In this document: positions 19,773 to 31,419 of the stretch, in pieces
How the letters are laid out: each line of letters begins with the position of its first letter
Numbering within the stretch: the first letter of the stretch is position 1
Source of the DNA: Pseudomonas putida
Lineage (GTDB): Bacteria > Pseudomonadota > Gammaproteobacteria > Pseudomonadales > Pseudomonadaceae
DNA length: 64,000 nt
NCBI RefSeq assembly: GCF_028682175.1
Contig: NZ_JANHKS010000010.1
Span: 1-64,000, forward strand
Reading direction: 5' to 3'
Translations under genes and position numbers: made by a program
Notes under the pieces: model-generated
Told to the model about the DNA's origin: nothing
What the model saw: the letters and a program-made list of their open reading frames with translations, nothing else
Database searches by the model: none

Positions 19773-20474
19773 TCAGTTACCGGAGATTTCCGGCTTGAGG
19801 TCGTGGCCGGCTTCAGGGTCGCGCTTGCGCTTGTTGCCCATGCGCACGCCGATGTCCATCAGGAACTGGAAAAAACCTTCCTGATCTTCCAGCACATTGC
19901 TCCAGAACGGCGAGTGGTACAGCGCCACCGCGCCATGCACCAGCGCCCACGCCGCGCAATAGTGGAAATACGGCGGAACGTCTTCGAGCTTGCCTTCGGT
20001 GATGCGGCCCTTGATGAGCAGCGTCAGGTGCTCGAAGTTCGAGGCGCGAATCTTGTGCAGTTGCTCGACCATCTCCGGAACCTGGTTGCCCTTGACCACT
20101 TTCTCTTCGAGACGGTCAAACAGGCGGTAACGTTGCGGATCGCGCATGCGGAATTCGAAGTAGGCCCGGGACAGCGCTTCCTTGTCCTTGTCGACGTCGG
20201 CCGAGTGCAGCAACTCGTTCAAATCGCGCTCGTAGTCGAGCATCAGGCGCAGGTAGATCTCCGCCTTGGATTTGAAGTGTTTGTAGATCGTGCCTTTGCC
20301 AATACCCACGGCATCAGCAATCATCTCGACGGTGACGCTGTCTTCACCCTGTTCGAGAAACAGCTTTAACGCGGTGTCGAGAATTTCCTGCTCACGGCGG
20401 CGAAACTCACGGACCTTACGAGGTTCTTTCTGCATAGGAAGAGGCTGTTCGGGTTCAAAATCGAAGCCGCACAT
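19773..20474 (-). CDS. TetR/AcrR-family transcriptional regulator
   Basis: 233 residues. The N-terminal helix-turn-helix is clear: R-E-Q-E-I-L-D-T-A-L...VTVEMIADAVGIGKGTIYKHFKSKAEIY (about 28-72), followed by a helical ligand-binding domain. Start at 20474 has TTTAGG 5 bases upstream; an ATG at 20435 has no ribosome site. It is divergent from the class V aminotransferase, 40 bases apart, so it may control that gene and itself. It matches by position the regulator PA2957 of P. aeruginosa. Ligand unknown. Confidence 0.88.
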   Translation of the reverse strand: MCGFDFEPEQPLPMQKEPRKVREFRRREQEILDTALKLFLEQGEDSVTVEMIADAVGIGKGTIYKHFKSKAEIYLRLMLDYERDLNELLHSADVDKDKEALSRAYFEFRMRDPQRYRLFDRLEEKVVKGNQVPEMVEQLHKIRASNFEHLTLLIKGRITEGKLEDVPPYFHYCAAWALVHGAVALYHSPFWSNVLEDQEGFFQFLMDIGVRMGNKRKRDPEAGHDLKPEISGN

Positions 20475-20513
20475 TATGCCTAAATTGCGGCAAATTGCAC
20501 GGAACATCCGACC

Positions 20514-21647
20514 ATGTCTACGCTTCACGACGAATTCGCCCAAGCCCCGGATCTGCGTTATCTGAACCACGCAGCCGTCGGACCCTGGCCAAAACGCACG
20601 GCCATTGCCGTGCAAAAATTCGCTGAACAGAACGTTTTACAGGGCGCGCGGGACTATCCAGACTGGACCCGCGCCGAGTATCGCCTTCGTGAACGCCTGG
20701 CTCGCCTGCTGAACGCGCCATCGACCGATGACATCGCCCTGGTCAAAAACACCTCGGAAGCCCTGTCATTTGTCGCTTTTGGCCTTGACTGGAAAAGTGG
20801 CGACAACGTGGTCATCAGCGATGAGGAATTCCCCTCCAATCGCGTGGTGTGGGAAGCGCTCAAACCACAGGGCGTCGAGGTCATCCAGGTCAGCCTCAAG
20901 GGCGAAGACCCGGAAGCCGCCCTGCTCGCCGCCTGCGGTCCTCGTACGCGCCTGCTGTCGATCAGCTCGGTGCAGTTTTCCACCGGCATGCGGCTGGACA
21001 TCGAACGGCTCGGCCAGGGCTGCAAGCAGCGGCGTGTGTTGTTTTGCATCGATGCGATCCAGCACATCGGCGCCCTGCCCTTCGACGTTCAGGCGAGTCA
21101 GTGCGACTTCGCCATGGCCGACGGCCATAAATGGATGTGCAGCCCCGAAGGTCTGGGCGTTTTCTATTGCCGTGCCGAGTTGCGCCCGCAACTCAAGCTT
21201 CACGAGTACGGCTGGCACATGCTGGAAAACTCCGGCGACTATGGCCGCAACGAATGGCAACCTGCTGCCAGCGCCATGCGCTTCGAATGCGGCAGCCCCA
21301 ACACCCTGGGCGCCATGGCGCTGGACGCCAGCCTGTCATTGCTGGAAGAAACTGGCATGGATGAGGTAGGAAAAGCCGTCATAGAACGCGTGAACTGGCT
21401 TGAGCAGGGGCTGGCGAGTATCAAGGGCGTGGTGCTGCATTCATCCCGACTGACCGAAAGGCGCTCGGGAATACTGACCTTCAGCCTGGATGCGAAGCCG
21501 GCTGCGCAGGTGTGGCAGGCGTTGATGCAAGAGCAGGTGGTTTGCCTGCCAAGAGGCCCTGGCATCCGCTTTTCACCGCATTTCTATACACAATCGCGGG
21601 TGATCGAAGAGACACTGGCCATTGTGCAGCGCATTGCCATGCTTTGA
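20514..21647 (+). CDS. class V aminotransferase (cysteine-desulfurase fold)
   Basis: 377-residue PLP enzyme, cytosolic. PLP lysine K206 in ADGHKWMCSPEG, the D-A-I-Q-H motif (D180) that stacks on the cofactor, and LNHAAVGPWP at the N-terminus, typical of the class V group that includes isopenicillin epimerase-like and SufS-like proteins. The cysteine-desulfurase active loop Cys is not visible, so sulfur transfer is unlikely. Amino donor and substrate are unknown. A distant terminator lies about 180 bases downstream. Confidence 0.85.
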   Translation: MSTLHDEFAQAPDLRYLNHAAVGPWPKRTAIAVQKFAEQNVLQGARDYPDWTRAEYRLRERLARLLNAPSTDDIALVKNTSEALSFVAFGLDWKSGDNVVISDEEFPSNRVVWEALKPQGVEVIQVSLKGEDPEAALLAACGPRTRLLSISSVQFSTGMRLDIERLGQGCKQRRVLFCIDAIQHIGALPFDVQASQCDFAMADGHKWMCSPEGLGVFYCRAELRPQLKLHEYGWHMLENSGDYGRNEWQPAASAMRFECGSPNTLGAMALDASLSLLEETGMDEVGKAVIERVNWLEQGLASIKGVVLHSSRLTERRSGILTFSLDAKPAAQVWQALMQEQVVCLPRGPGIRFSPHFYTQSRVIEETLAIVQRIAML

Positions 21648-21822
21648 GGTATCAACAGGGAACTGGGTATTCCAAATCTGTTTAAAAAACGTACAGCAGC
21701 GCGCTGGACGCCAGCCGATTCTGGCCAATACTTAAATTCGCTGATGCGGCATCTCCCCCAAGTGCCAGCATCGGTAAAGGCACCAACGGATAGCGTGTCT
21801 TTGTTTTACTCCTAATGGTCTT

Positions 21823-21858
21823 AACCCGGATTCACCCCCCAGAACCCGGGTTTTTTTT
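21823..21858 (+). terminator. intrinsic terminator (plus strand)
   Basis: AACCCGG pairs with CCGGGTT across a 16-base loop, followed by eight T. It is oriented for the plus-strand aminotransferase transcript and faces the converging tatD gene. Confidence 0.7.
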
Positions 21859-21876
21859 GCCTGCGATTCGACGACC

Positions 21877-22668
21877 TCAGTCGCTGGCCTTCACCCGCGC
21901 CAAAGGAAACAGGCGCTTGAAGTTCTCAGTGGTCTGCTCGGCGAAGCGCTCATAGCTTTCGCCGCGCAGCATCGCCAGGAATTCAGCCACTTCACGCACG
22001 TACTGTGGCAAGTTGGGCTTGCCGCGATACGGGATCGGCGCCAGATACGGCGAATCGGTTTCCACCAGCAGGCGGTCCGCGGGCACTTTACTGGCCACGT
22101 CACGCAGGGCGTCGGCGTTGCGGAAGGTGACGATGCCGGACAGCGAGATGTAATAACCCATGTCCAGCGCGGCCTTGGCCATGTCCCAGTCTTCGGTGAA
22201 ACAGTGCAGCACGCCTGCCTGAGGCAAGGCCGCTTCACGCAGCAGGTCCAGTGTGTCGGATCGCGCGCCCCGGGTATGAATGATGACCGGCTTGCCCGTC
22301 TGGCTCGCGGCCTGCAGGTGCAAGCGGAACGAGGCCTGTTGCAGCTCGGCCGCTTCCGGCTCGTAGTGATAGTCCAGGCCCGTTTCACCGATGGCCACCA
22401 CACGCGGGTGATTCAACTCGTTGAGCAGCCACTCCAGTGCCGGCGCTTCGCCTGGCTTGAGGTCGAGGGGGTGAATGCCGACCGAGCAATCCACATCATC
22501 GAAGCGTTCGGCGAGCGCCTTGACGTCTGCCGCGTTGTCGGCGCTGACGCCGATACACAGAAAATGCCCGACGCCCCGTTCGCGCGCCGCCTGCAGGGCG
22601 TGATCGAGCGAGCCTGCGTGCTGGGTGAGATCGAGACGATCAAGGTGACAATGGGAATCTACAAGCAT
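21877..22668 (-). CDS. TatD-family metal-dependent hydrolase
   Basis: 263-residue TIM-barrel nuclease of the YcfH/TatD family, probably a magnesium-dependent DNase. Seen: N-terminal metal site D-S-H-C-H-L-D, IGETGLDYHYE, HTRGA, HCFTE and DSPYLAP near residue 200. It closes the holB-pilZ-tatD run on the minus strand, 14 bases after pilZ. The E. coli paralogue next to holB is ycfH, and the same order holds here. Confidence 0.92.
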   Translation of the reverse strand: MLVDSHCHLDRLDLTQHAGSLDHALQAARERGVGHFLCIGVSADNAADVKALAERFDDVDCSVGIHPLDLKPGEAPALEWLLNELNHPRVVAIGETGLDYHYEPEAAELQQASFRLHLQAASQTGKPVIIHTRGARSDTLDLLREAALPQAGVLHCFTEDWDMAKAALDMGYYISLSGIVTFRNADALRDVASKVPADRLLVETDSPYLAPIPYRGKPNLPQYVREVAEFLAMLRGESYERFAEQTTENFKRLFPLARVKASD

Positions 22669-22682
22669 GGGGATCGCAGCAC

Positions 22683-23039
22683 TTACATCGTATGGGTAGG
22701 ACGGTCGGACTTCAGGGCGCCCGCCAGATAGTTTTCAATCATGTTTCGCGCGGTGTTGTCGCCGTCGTTGAACTGCACGCCGACCCCCGCCGCACGGTTG
22801 CCCTGGGCACCCTTGGGGGTGATCCAGGTGACCTTGCCCGCGACCGGGATCTTTTCCGGCTCGTCCATGAGGTTGAGCAACATGAACACTTCATCGCCCA
22901 GCTTGTAGCTCTTGCTGGTGGGGATGAACAGCCCGCCATTCTTGATGAACGGCATATACGCGGCATACAGGACAGATTTGTCCTTGATGGTCAGGGACAG
23001 GATGCCATTCCGTGGACCCGGGCTCAGAGGCACGCTCAT
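22683..23039 (-). CDS. pilZ: PilZ-domain type IV pilus protein
   Basis: 118 residues, the founding PilZ family member needed for type IV pilus assembly. It has the YIxP-like short beta barrel and the N-x-S/T-type segment replaced by G-G-L-F-I-P-T, as in P. aeruginosa PilZ (PA2960), so it lacks the R-x-x-x-R c-di-GMP motif and is not expected to bind c-di-GMP. Start 23039 has GAGGAAG at 5-6 bases; an ATG ten codons upstream was rejected. Sits between holB and tatD. Confidence 0.92.
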   Translation of the reverse strand: MSVPLSPGPRNGILSLTIKDKSVLYAAYMPFIKNGGLFIPTSKSYKLGDEVFMLLNLMDEPEKIPVAGKVTWITPKGAQGNRAAGVGVQFNDGDNTARNMIENYLAGALKSDRPTHTM

Positions 23040-23082
23040 CTCAACTTCCTCGGTCAATACTGATGTCATGCAGATGGCCAGT

Positions 23083-24715
<1,633 letters not shown>

Positions 24716-24725
24716 TTAATCAGAT

Positions 24726-25991
24726 TCATTGCGGGCTCTGCCCGGCCTTCGTTTCGGCCTTGTCAGTTGCTTCGGGCGCAGGGTCCGGCGTCTCGGTCGC
24801 CGGCTTCTCTGGCTTGCTCGTGTCAGGCACCGGTTCAGACTCGGGAATCTGCGGCACCGAGGCCTCAGGCGCCGGAATCGGGGCTTCTGCCGGCTTTTCC
24901 GGGATTGCCTCAGGCGGCTGGGCAGCCTCGACGGCAGGCGCTGTCGTCGGCGCCGTCATCGGTGCAGGGCTTGAGCGGTAGTCGGCGCGGCGTTTGAGCT
25001 GGAATTCCTTGACCGCAGCGTTGTGCGCGTCCAGATCAGCCGAGAACACGTGGCTGCCATCGCCACGGGCCACGAAATACAGGCTGTTGCCCGGCACCGG
25101 GTTCATTGCCGCGTGAATCGCTTCGCGCCCCACCATGGCAATCGGGGTCGGCGGCAGGCCGGAAATGACGTAGGTGTTGTAGGGCGTCGCTTCCTTGAGG
25201 AATGCGCGGGTGATCTTGCCGTTGTAGCGTTCACCCAGGCCGTAGATGACGGTCGGGTCGGTCTGCAGCAGCATGCCCAGTTGCAGGCGGCGTACGAACA
25301 CCCCGGCGATCTGCCCACGCTCCTGCGGCACGCCGGTTTCCTTTTCCACCAGCGAGGCCATGATCAGCCCTTGATACGGGTCGACATAGGGCACGTCGGC
25401 GGCGCGCTTTTCCCACTCTTCCTGAAGGACATCGTCCAGGCGGTTATAGGCTTGCTTGAGCAGCTCGGCGTCGGTCATGCCACGGGTGTAACGGTAGGTG
25501 TCGGGAAAGAACCGGCCTTCCGGGAAAATGTTCGGATGGCCGATTTTTGCCATCAGCTCGCTGTCGCTCAGGTTAGCCAGGGTCTGTTCGAGCTTGGGCT
25601 GCTTGCCCAGCGCCGCGCGAACCTGACGGAAATTCCAGCCTTCGACCAGCGTCAGGCTGTACTGCACCACCTCGCCGCGCTCCCACAGGCCCAGCAGGGA
25701 CCGCGCATCCATGCCTGGGGTCATGCGGTATTCACCGCTGTGCAGCGCCTGTCCGGACAGGTTGAAGCGCCAGTACAGACGCAACCAGAAGGCGTCCTTG
25801 ATCACGCCTTCTGCTTGCAGGCGGTTGAGCACGCCGGTAGGCGACGCGCCGGATTGCACATCGAGCAGTTGCTCTTGAGTCAGTTTCAGGGGTTGCTGCA
25901 GCGCGTTGTTCTGCTGCCAGTAGGCCAGACCCAGTAACAGCCCCGCCAGAACCACACCTGTTTCCAGCAAGACGAATAATTTTCGGATCAC
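24726..25991 (-). CDS. mltG: endolytic murein transglycosylase with Pro/Glu-rich tail
   Basis: Cuts nascent glycan strands at the inner membrane and so sets chain length. 421 residues: one N-terminal transmembrane helix (about 5-24), LysM-like region, and the catalytic core with MASLVEKETGVPQER (Glu in V-E-K-E). The family is about 340 residues; here about 75 extra C-terminal residues (from about 345) are Pro/Ala/Glu-rich and low complexity. Between pabC and tmk as in most gammaproteobacteria. Confidence 0.93.
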   Translation of the reverse strand: MIRKLFVLLETGVVLAGLLLGLAYWQQNNALQQPLKLTQEQLLDVQSGASPTGVLNRLQAEGVIKDAFWLRLYWRFNLSGQALHSGEYRMTPGMDARSLLGLWERGEVVQYSLTLVEGWNFRQVRAALGKQPKLEQTLANLSDSELMAKIGHPNIFPEGRFFPDTYRYTRGMTDAELLKQAYNRLDDVLQEEWEKRAADVPYVDPYQGLIMASLVEKETGVPQERGQIAGVFVRRLQLGMLLQTDPTVIYGLGERYNGKITRAFLKEATPYNTYVISGLPPTPIAMVGREAIHAAMNPVPGNSLYFVARGDGSHVFSADLDAHNAAVKEFQLKRRADYRSSPAPMTAPTTAPAVEAAQPPEAIPEKPAEAPIPAPEASVPQIPESEPVPDTSKPEKPATETPDPAPEATDKAETKAGQSPQ

Positions 25992-25994
25992 GAA

Positions 25995-26813
25995 TCAGAT
26001 ATCCAGAAGCCCGCGAACAAGGTTTTGCAGTTTACGGGTGACAGGCCCGAGCGGCCAGTTGTGTTGCTCGAATCGGCGAACAGGCCAGATACCATAGACG
26101 CTGTTGCAGACAAAGACTTCGTCGGCCTTTTGCAGATCGGACAGTTGCAGGTCCAGTGCCCGCGCCGGCAGGTTGATCTGCTCGGCCTGCGCCAGCAGTT
26201 CGCCGCGCATGACTCCGGCCACACCGCAACGGCTCAGGTCCGGGGTGAGCAATACGCCGCCCTTGACCAGAAACAGGTTGCTGTAGACCCCTTCGATGAT
26301 GCGCCCGGTAGTGTCGCGCATCAGGCCCTCGGCGTGCTCGGTATCGCTCCACTCGCTGCGGGCGATGACCTGCTCCAGCCGGTTGAGGTGCTTGAGCCCG
26401 GCCAGCAGAGGCTGTTCGGCGAGCCGCGTCCGGCAGGGAAACAACTTGATGCCCTGCTCCGCGTGCGCCGCAGGGTAAGCAGGCAGCGGGCTGCCTTGCA
26501 GGATACGGCGCGGTCGGGCATCGGTGGCAGGCGCATAACCGCGCACGCCATCGCCACGGGTGACGATCAGCTTCATCACCCCTTCGACCAACTGCGCGGC
26601 GAACCCCTGGCACTCGCTCTCGATCAAGGCAAGATCGAGGCCCAGCGCCAGGCGTCGCCCGCCCAGCGCCAGGCGCTGCAGGTGACGCTCGAAGAGCAAT
26701 GGCTGGCCAGCCTTGACCAGAATGGTCTCGAACAGGCCATCACCGTAGGCGAGCCCGCGATCCTTGACGGACAGCGAGTCGCCGGGCGCGCCATCGATCC
26801 AGCACAACGTCAT
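25995..26813 (-). CDS. pabC: aminodeoxychorismate lyase
   Basis: Class IV PLP enzyme that releases p-aminobenzoate for folate. 272 residues; begins [20 protein letters not shown], with [11 protein letters not shown] and the later [10 protein letters not shown] motif of the family. Start 26813 lies 2 bases after the fabF stop; longer starts would lie inside fabF. mltG follows 3 bases on, so the group fabF-pabC-mltG-tmk-holB is tightly packed. Confidence 0.93.
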   Translation of the reverse strand: MTLCWIDGAPGDSLSVKDRGLAYGDGLFETILVKAGQPLLFERHLQRLALGGRRLALGLDLALIESECQGFAAQLVEGVMKLIVTRGDGVRGYAPATDARPRRILQGSPLPAYPAAHAEQGIKLFPCRTRLAEQPLLAGLKHLNRLEQVIARSEWSDTEHAEGLMRDTTGRIIEGVYSNLFLVKGGVLLTPDLSRCGVAGVMRGELLAQAEQINLPARALDLQLSDLQKADEVFVCNSVYGIWPVRRFEQHNWPLGPVTRKLQNLVRGLLDI

Positions 26814-28054
26814 TCGGCGTACCGGCGGAACACCAGCGAGCCGTTGGTGCCACCAAAGCCGAAGGAGTTGGAGACGACGATATCGATCGGCATGCGACGC
26901 GGTTCGTGCGGCACGAAGTCCAGATCGCAACCCTCGCCCGGCTCGTCCAGGTTGATGGTCGGAGGTGCCACCTGGCCGTTGATCGCCAGCACGCTGAAGA
27001 TCGCTTCGATCGCGCCCGCCGCACCCAGCAAGTGACCGGTCATGGACTTGGTTGAACTGACGGCCAGCTTGTAGGCGTGCTCGCCGAACACCGACTTGAT
27101 CGCGTTGACTTCAGCCAGGTCACCGGCCGGGGTCGAAGTGCCATGAGCGTTGATGTACTGCACCTGGTCAGGGCTGATCTTCGCGTCACGCAGCGCATTG
27201 GTGATGCAGCGTGCGGCACCTGCGCCATCTTCGGGAGGCGAGGTCATGTGGAACGCGTCGCCGCTCATGCCAAAGCCGATGATCTCGGCATAGATGGTCG
27301 CACCGCGCGCCTTGGCGTGTTCGAGCTCTTCGAGCACCAGCGCACCGGCACCATCGGACAGCACGAAGCCATCACGGCCCTTGTCCCACGGACGGCTGGC
27401 ACGGGCCGGCTCATCGTTGCGGGTCGACAGTGCGCGCGAGGCGCCAAAGCCGCCCATGCCCAGGCCGCAGGCAGCCATTTCGGCGCCGCCGGCGATCATC
27501 ACGTCGGCTTCGTCGTAGGCGATGTTGCGTGCCGCCATGCCGATGCAATGGGTGCTGGTGGTGCACGCCGTGGCAATCGCGTAGTTAGGCCCCTGTGCGC
27601 CCAGATGGATCGACAGGAAGCCGGAAATCATGTTGATGATCGAACCCGGTACGAAGAACGGGGAGATCTTGCCAGGCCCCTGATCCTGCATCAGGCGGGC
27701 AGTGTTCTCGATATTGGTCAGACCACCGATACCCGAACCCATGGCAACGCCGACGCGCTCACGGTTGGCATCAGTGATTTCAATACCGGCATTGCGCACT
27801 GCCTGAAAGCTGGCAGCCAGACCGTACTGGATGAAGAGATCAAGACGGCGCGCCTCTTTGGGCGACAGATATTCCTCGACCTTGAATCCCTTGACCGAGC
27901 CGCCAAAGCGGGTCGTGTAAGCCGAAAGGTCCGTGTGTTCGATGGGGCCAATGCCACTCTGGCCGGCCAGAATGCCTTGCCAGGTGCTGGGCACATCGTT
28001 GCCCAATGGCGTCAGCATACCCATACCGGTGACCACGACGCGTCTACGCGACAC
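26810..28054 (-). CDS. fabF: 3-oxoacyl-ACP synthase II
   Basis: Elongating condensing enzyme KAS II. 414 residues. Catalytic Cys in [12 protein letters not shown] (about 163), His in [11 protein letters not shown] (about 303), His in [11 protein letters not shown] (about 340) and K-S near 335. Upstream is a hairpin separating it from acpP. The 26810 end touches the pabC start. Confidence 0.97.
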   Translation of the reverse strand: MSRRRVVVTGMGMLTPLGNDVPSTWQGILAGQSGIGPIEHTDLSAYTTRFGGSVKGFKVEEYLSPKEARRLDLFIQYGLAASFQAVRNAGIEITDANRERVGVAMGSGIGGLTNIENTARLMQDQGPGKISPFFVPGSIINMISGFLSIHLGAQGPNYAIATACTTSTHCIGMAARNIAYDEADVMIAGGAEMAACGLGMGGFGASRALSTRNDEPARASRPWDKGRDGFVLSDGAGALVLEELEHAKARGATIYAEIIGFGMSGDAFHMTSPPEDGAGAARCITNALRDAKISPDQVQYINAHGTSTPAGDLAEVNAIKSVFGEHAYKLAVSSTKSMTGHLLGAAGAIEAIFSVLAINGQVAPPTINLDEPGEGCDLDFVPHEPRRMPIDIVVSNSFGFGGTNGSLVFRRYAE

Positions 28055-28100
28055 AGGACTCTCCTTATTTCTATTGACGAAACGCTGCCCTGCTTAAAGA

Positions 28101-28131
28101 AAAAACCGCACGCCTGAGGCAGTGCGGTTTT
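28101..28131 (-). terminator. hairpin between acpP and fabF
   Basis: 10-bp stem AAAACCGCAC/GTGCGGTTTT with a 10-base loop and T-rich end on the minus strand. It lies 31 bases past acpP, and fabF starts 46 bases beyond it. It may be a partial terminator, giving extra acpP over fabF transcripts. Confidence 0.75.
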
Positions 28132-28161
28132 CCCATGACAGCAAGCGACGATTAAAAAGTC

Positions 28162-28398
28162 TTAAGCCTGGTGGCTAGTGACGTAATCGATAGCAGCTTG
28201 AACAGTGGTGATCTTCTCGGCTTCTTCGTCTGGGATTTCGGTCTCGAATTCCTCTTCCAGAGCCATTACCAGCTCAACGGTGTCAAGGGAGTCGGCACCC
28301 AGGTCTTCAACGAAAGAAGCAGTGTTGACCACTTCCTCTTCCTTGACGCCAAGTTGTTCGGCAACGATTTTCTTGACGCGCTCTTCGATGGTGCTCAT
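28162..28398 (-). CDS. acpP: acyl carrier protein
   Basis: 78-residue acidic carrier of growing acyl chains. The phosphopantetheine Ser lies in ADSLDTVEL (about residue 37). It has its own promoter upstream and a hairpin downstream, consistent with the need for high expression. Order fabD-fabG-acpP-fabF, without fabH, is typical of Pseudomonas. Confidence 0.98.
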   Translation of the reverse strand: MSTIEERVKKIVAEQLGVKEEEVVNTASFVEDLGADSLDTVELVMALEEEFETEIPDEEAEKITTVQAAIDYVTSHQA

Positions 28399-28450
28399 AC
28401 CGTGTTTTAACTCCTAGTGGACAAATTCGGGCAGCTGGCCGGTGGGTAAG

Positions 28451-28478
28451 TGTATAGAAGAGGTTTTGCGCTTTTCAA
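28451..28478 (-). promoter_or_regulatory. likely sigma-70 promoter of acpP
   Basis: On the minus strand TTGAAA (28473-28478) and TATACA (28451-28456) are 16 bases apart, about 53 bases before the acpP ATG. It lies in the 186-bp gap between fabG and acpP. Confidence 0.6.
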
Positions 28479-28584
28479 GCTCAACGCAATTCCCGCTACG
28501 CCCATCGACCCTCAACCCATTAATAGATTTCAGCTTTATAACGGATTTTAGACAGCCCGTATGACATTTTTTCGATACGGGAAG

Positions 28585-29322
28585 TCACATGTACATGCCG
28601 CCGTTCACGGGGATTGTAGCCCCGGTAACGTAGCCTGCACCTTCCGAGGCAAGAAAAGCGACCACGTGCGCGATCTCTTCTGCCTGCCCCAGTCGACCCA
28701 GAGGAATCTGGGCCGTCAGGGAATCACGTTGTGCCTCAGGCAGCTCGCGGGTCATATCGGTATCGATAAAGCCCGGGGTCACCGAGTTCACGGTCACTGC
28801 CCGCGAGCCGACTTCACGCGCCAGTGCGCGGCTGAAACCTTCAAGGCCCGCTTTCGCGGCGGCGTAGTTTACTTGACCTGCGTTGCCCATGGCACCCACC
28901 ACCGAGCCAATGCTGATGATACGACCCCAACGCGCCTTGGTCATGCCGCGCAGAACGCCCTTGGACAGGCGATACAGGCTGTTCAGGTTGGTGTTGATGA
29001 CGTCATGCCACTCGTCATCCTTCATGCGCATCATCAGGTTGTCACGGGTGATGCCGGCGTTGTTGACCAGGATCAACGGCGCGCCAACGCGCTCGGTGAT
29101 CTGGGCCAGCACGGCGCTGACCGACTCGTCACTGCCCACGTCCAGCGCCAGGCCGAAGCCTTCGACGCCGTTTTCCTTGAAATAGGCGGTGATCTTCTCG
29201 GCACCGGCTTCGGACGTCGCGGTACCCACGACAGTCAGACCGGCACGACCCAATTCCAGAGCGATAGCCCGGCCAATGCCACGGCTCGCGCCGGTGACCA
29301 GTGCAACTTTACCCTGACTCAT
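28585..29322 (-). CDS. fabG: 3-oxoacyl-ACP reductase
   Basis: NADPH-dependent SDR that reduces beta-ketoacyl-ACP. 245 residues: TGASRGIG (10-17), NNAG near 87, catalytic Ser in ISIGSVVG, Y-A-A-A-K (about 151-155). 17 bases after fabD. Confidence 0.96.
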   Translation of the reverse strand: MSQGKVALVTGASRGIGRAIALELGRAGLTVVGTATSEAGAEKITAYFKENGVEGFGLALDVGSDESVSAVLAQITERVGAPLILVNNAGITRDNLMMRMKDDEWHDVINTNLNSLYRLSKGVLRGMTKARWGRIISIGSVVGAMGNAGQVNYAAAKAGLEGFSRALAREVGSRAVTVNSVTPGFIDTDMTRELPEAQRDSLTAQIPLGRLGQAEEIAHVVAFLASEGAGYVTGATIPVNGGMYM

Positions 29323-29339
29323 GTGAGCGTCTCCTTAAA

Positions 29340-30278
29340 TCAGGCCAGCGCCGCGCGGGTGGCGGCGAAAGCGTCCGGTGTATTGAGGTTGTAGGTGTTG
29401 ACGCCATCGGCGCAACGCTTGTTCAGGCCTGCCAGGACCTTGCCCGGGCCGCACTCGACCAGTTGCAAGGCACCCTTGGCAGCCAGCGCCTGAACCGATT
29501 CGACCCAGCGAACCGGCTTGTAGAGTTGTTGCAGCAGATCGGTCTTCAGCGTTTCCAGATCGGCCGGCACGCTGGCCGTGACGTTCTGCACCAGCGGAAT
29601 CTGCGGCGCCTGCCAGGCGATGGCAGCCACGGATTCGGCGAAACGCTCGGCAGCCGGGCGCATCAGTTCGCAGTGCGACGGTACGCTGACCGGCAGTGGC
29701 AGTGCGCGCTTGGCGCCCTTGGCCTTGCACACTTCAATGGCGCGATCGACCGCCGCTCTGGCACCGGCAATCACGACCTGGCCCGGGGAGTTGAAGTTAA
29801 CGGCACTGACCACTTCACCCTGCGCAGCTTCGGCGCAGGCGGCGATCACGTCGGCGTCTTCAAGACCCAGGATGGCCGCCATGCCGCCCTGCCCGGCCGG
29901 CACGGCTTCCTGCATCAGTTGACCGCGGCGCTCCACCAGCTTGACCGCATCGCCCAGCGAGAGGCTGCCAGCGGCAACCAGCGCGCTGTATTCGCCCAGG
30001 CTGTGACCGGCGACGAATGCCGGACGCGCGCCACCTTCAGCCAGCCACAGGCGCCACAGGGCGATGGAGGCGGTCAGGATGGCGGGCTGGGTTTTGTCGG
30101 TCTGGTTGAGGTTTTCTTCCGGACCCTGCTGGGTCAGCGCCCAGAGGTCGTAGCCCAAGGCATCGGAGGCTTCTTTGAACGTATCCAGCACCAGCGGGTA
30201 CTGCGCGCCCAGCTCGGCGAGCATGCCGAGGGACTGCGAGCCCTGGCCCGGAAAAACGAATGCGACGGAAGCAGACAT
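29340..30278 (-). CDS. fabD: malonyl-CoA-ACP transacylase
   Basis: Loads malonyl onto ACP. 312 residues with VFPGQGSQ near the N-terminus, catalytic Ser in G-H-S-L-G-E-Y (about 90-96) and QNVTA. Start at 30278 is chosen for the M-S-A-S-V-A-F-V-F-P-G-Q start; an ATG 11 codons upstream lacks support. About 130 bases after plsX. Confidence 0.96.
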   Translation of the reverse strand: MSASVAFVFPGQGSQSLGMLAELGAQYPLVLDTFKEASDALGYDLWALTQQGPEENLNQTDKTQPAILTASIALWRLWLAEGGARPAFVAGHSLGEYSALVAAGSLSLGDAVKLVERRGQLMQEAVPAGQGGMAAILGLEDADVIAACAEAAQGEVVSAVNFNSPGQVVIAGARAAVDRAIEVCKAKGAKRALPLPVSVPSHCELMRPAAERFAESVAAIAWQAPQIPLVQNVTASVPADLETLKTDLLQQLYKPVRWVESVQALAAKGALQLVECGPGKVLAGLNKRCADGVNTYNLNTPDAFAATRAALA

Positions 30279-30407
30279 GAACAAGCCCCTGATTATTGTC
30301 GTCAAAAACACACCCGGACGAACCGAATATGAGTAAATTCAATGTGTTGCAACTGGTCAGTTGGATGACTGAGCAGTCACAGGCGTCACATATTAGCGCA
30401 AGACGGG

Positions 30408-31415
30408 CTACAGCAACTCTTCCAGACGCCCATGAAGGCGCTGTGGAAGGTTTTCCTGAATCTCGATCAGCGCCCGCTCGATGGCGCTCTGGAACCCCTG
30501 CACGCCCGCCGAGCCATGGCTCTTGACCACGATCCCCTGCAGGCCCAGCAGGCTCGCGCCATTGTGCCGCGCAGGCGCAAGATCCGCCTTGAGACGCTTG
30601 AGCAACGGCATCGCCAGCGCGCCTACCGCCCTGGAGAGCACATTCTGGCGGAACAATGTTTCGATTCTCTCACCGATCATGGTCGCCAGGCCCTCGCTCG
30701 ATTTGAGCAGGATGTTGCCGACGAATCCGTCGCACACCACCACATCGGCCTCGCCACGGTACAGCCCGTCACCCTCGACGAAGCCCACGTAATTGAGACC
30801 AGGCGCCGCCTGCAACAGGCTTGCGGCCAGCTTGACCTGCTGGTTGCCCTTGATGTCTTCGGTGCCGACGTTGAGCAGTGCGACCCTTGGTCGCGGCACT
30901 CCCAGCGCTTCGGCGGCCACCGAGCCCATCACGGCGAACTGATAGAGATTCTCTGCACTGCAATCGACGTTCGCCCCCAGGTCCAGCAACTGGCAGTAAC
31001 CGGTCTGCGTCGGGATCGCCGCCACCATCGCCGGGCGGTCGATGCCGGGCAATGTCTTGAGCACGAAGCGGGAGAGCGCCATCAATGCGCCGGTGTTTCC
31101 CGCACTCACGCACGCTTTGACGTGACCATCGGCCAACAGCCGCAGCGCCACGCGCATGGACGAATCCGGCTTGCCGCGCAGGGCCAGGGACGGACGGTCA
31201 TCCATCGTGATCACTTCGCTGGCATGGACGACGTGCAGGCGTGAACGATCGACACCAGAGTGGTGGGCGATGAGCTCTTCAAGAAGGGAGGCGTGACCGA
31301 CGAGGGTCAGGTGGAGCGAGGGGTGTGCGAGCAGGCAGGCAATGCTGGCCTGAACAATGTTGCGGGGACCGAAGTCCCCGCCCATTGCGTCGATCGCGAT
31401 GACCGGAGCGGACAA
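30408..31415 (-). CDS. plsX: phosphate acyltransferase
   Basis: Makes acyl-phosphate from acyl-ACP, the entry to phosphatidate synthesis with PlsY. 335 residues starting with I-A-I-D-A-M-G-G-D, followed by SAGNTGALM and [10 protein letters not shown]. 4 bases after rpmF, so translation is probably coupled. Confidence 0.96.
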   Translation of the reverse strand: MSAPVIAIDAMGGDFGPRNIVQASIACLLAHPSLHLTLVGHASLLEELIAHHSGVDRSRLHVVHASEVITMDDRPSLALRGKPDSSMRVALRLLADGHVKACVSAGNTGALMALSRFVLKTLPGIDRPAMVAAIPTQTGYCQLLDLGANVDCSAENLYQFAVMGSVAAEALGVPRPRVALLNVGTEDIKGNQQVKLAASLLQAAPGLNYVGFVEGDGLYRGEADVVVCDGFVGNILLKSSEGLATMIGERIETLFRQNVLSRAVGALAMPLLKRLKADLAPARHNGASLLGLQGIVVKSHGSAGVQGFQSAIERALIEIQENLPQRLHGRLEELL

Positions 31416-31419
31416 GAAA

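Noticed and set aside
22683-23039. c-di-GMP binding by PilZ
   Set aside because: The R-x-x-x-R and D/N-x-S-x-x-G motif pair of c-di-GMP-binding PilZ domains is not seen.
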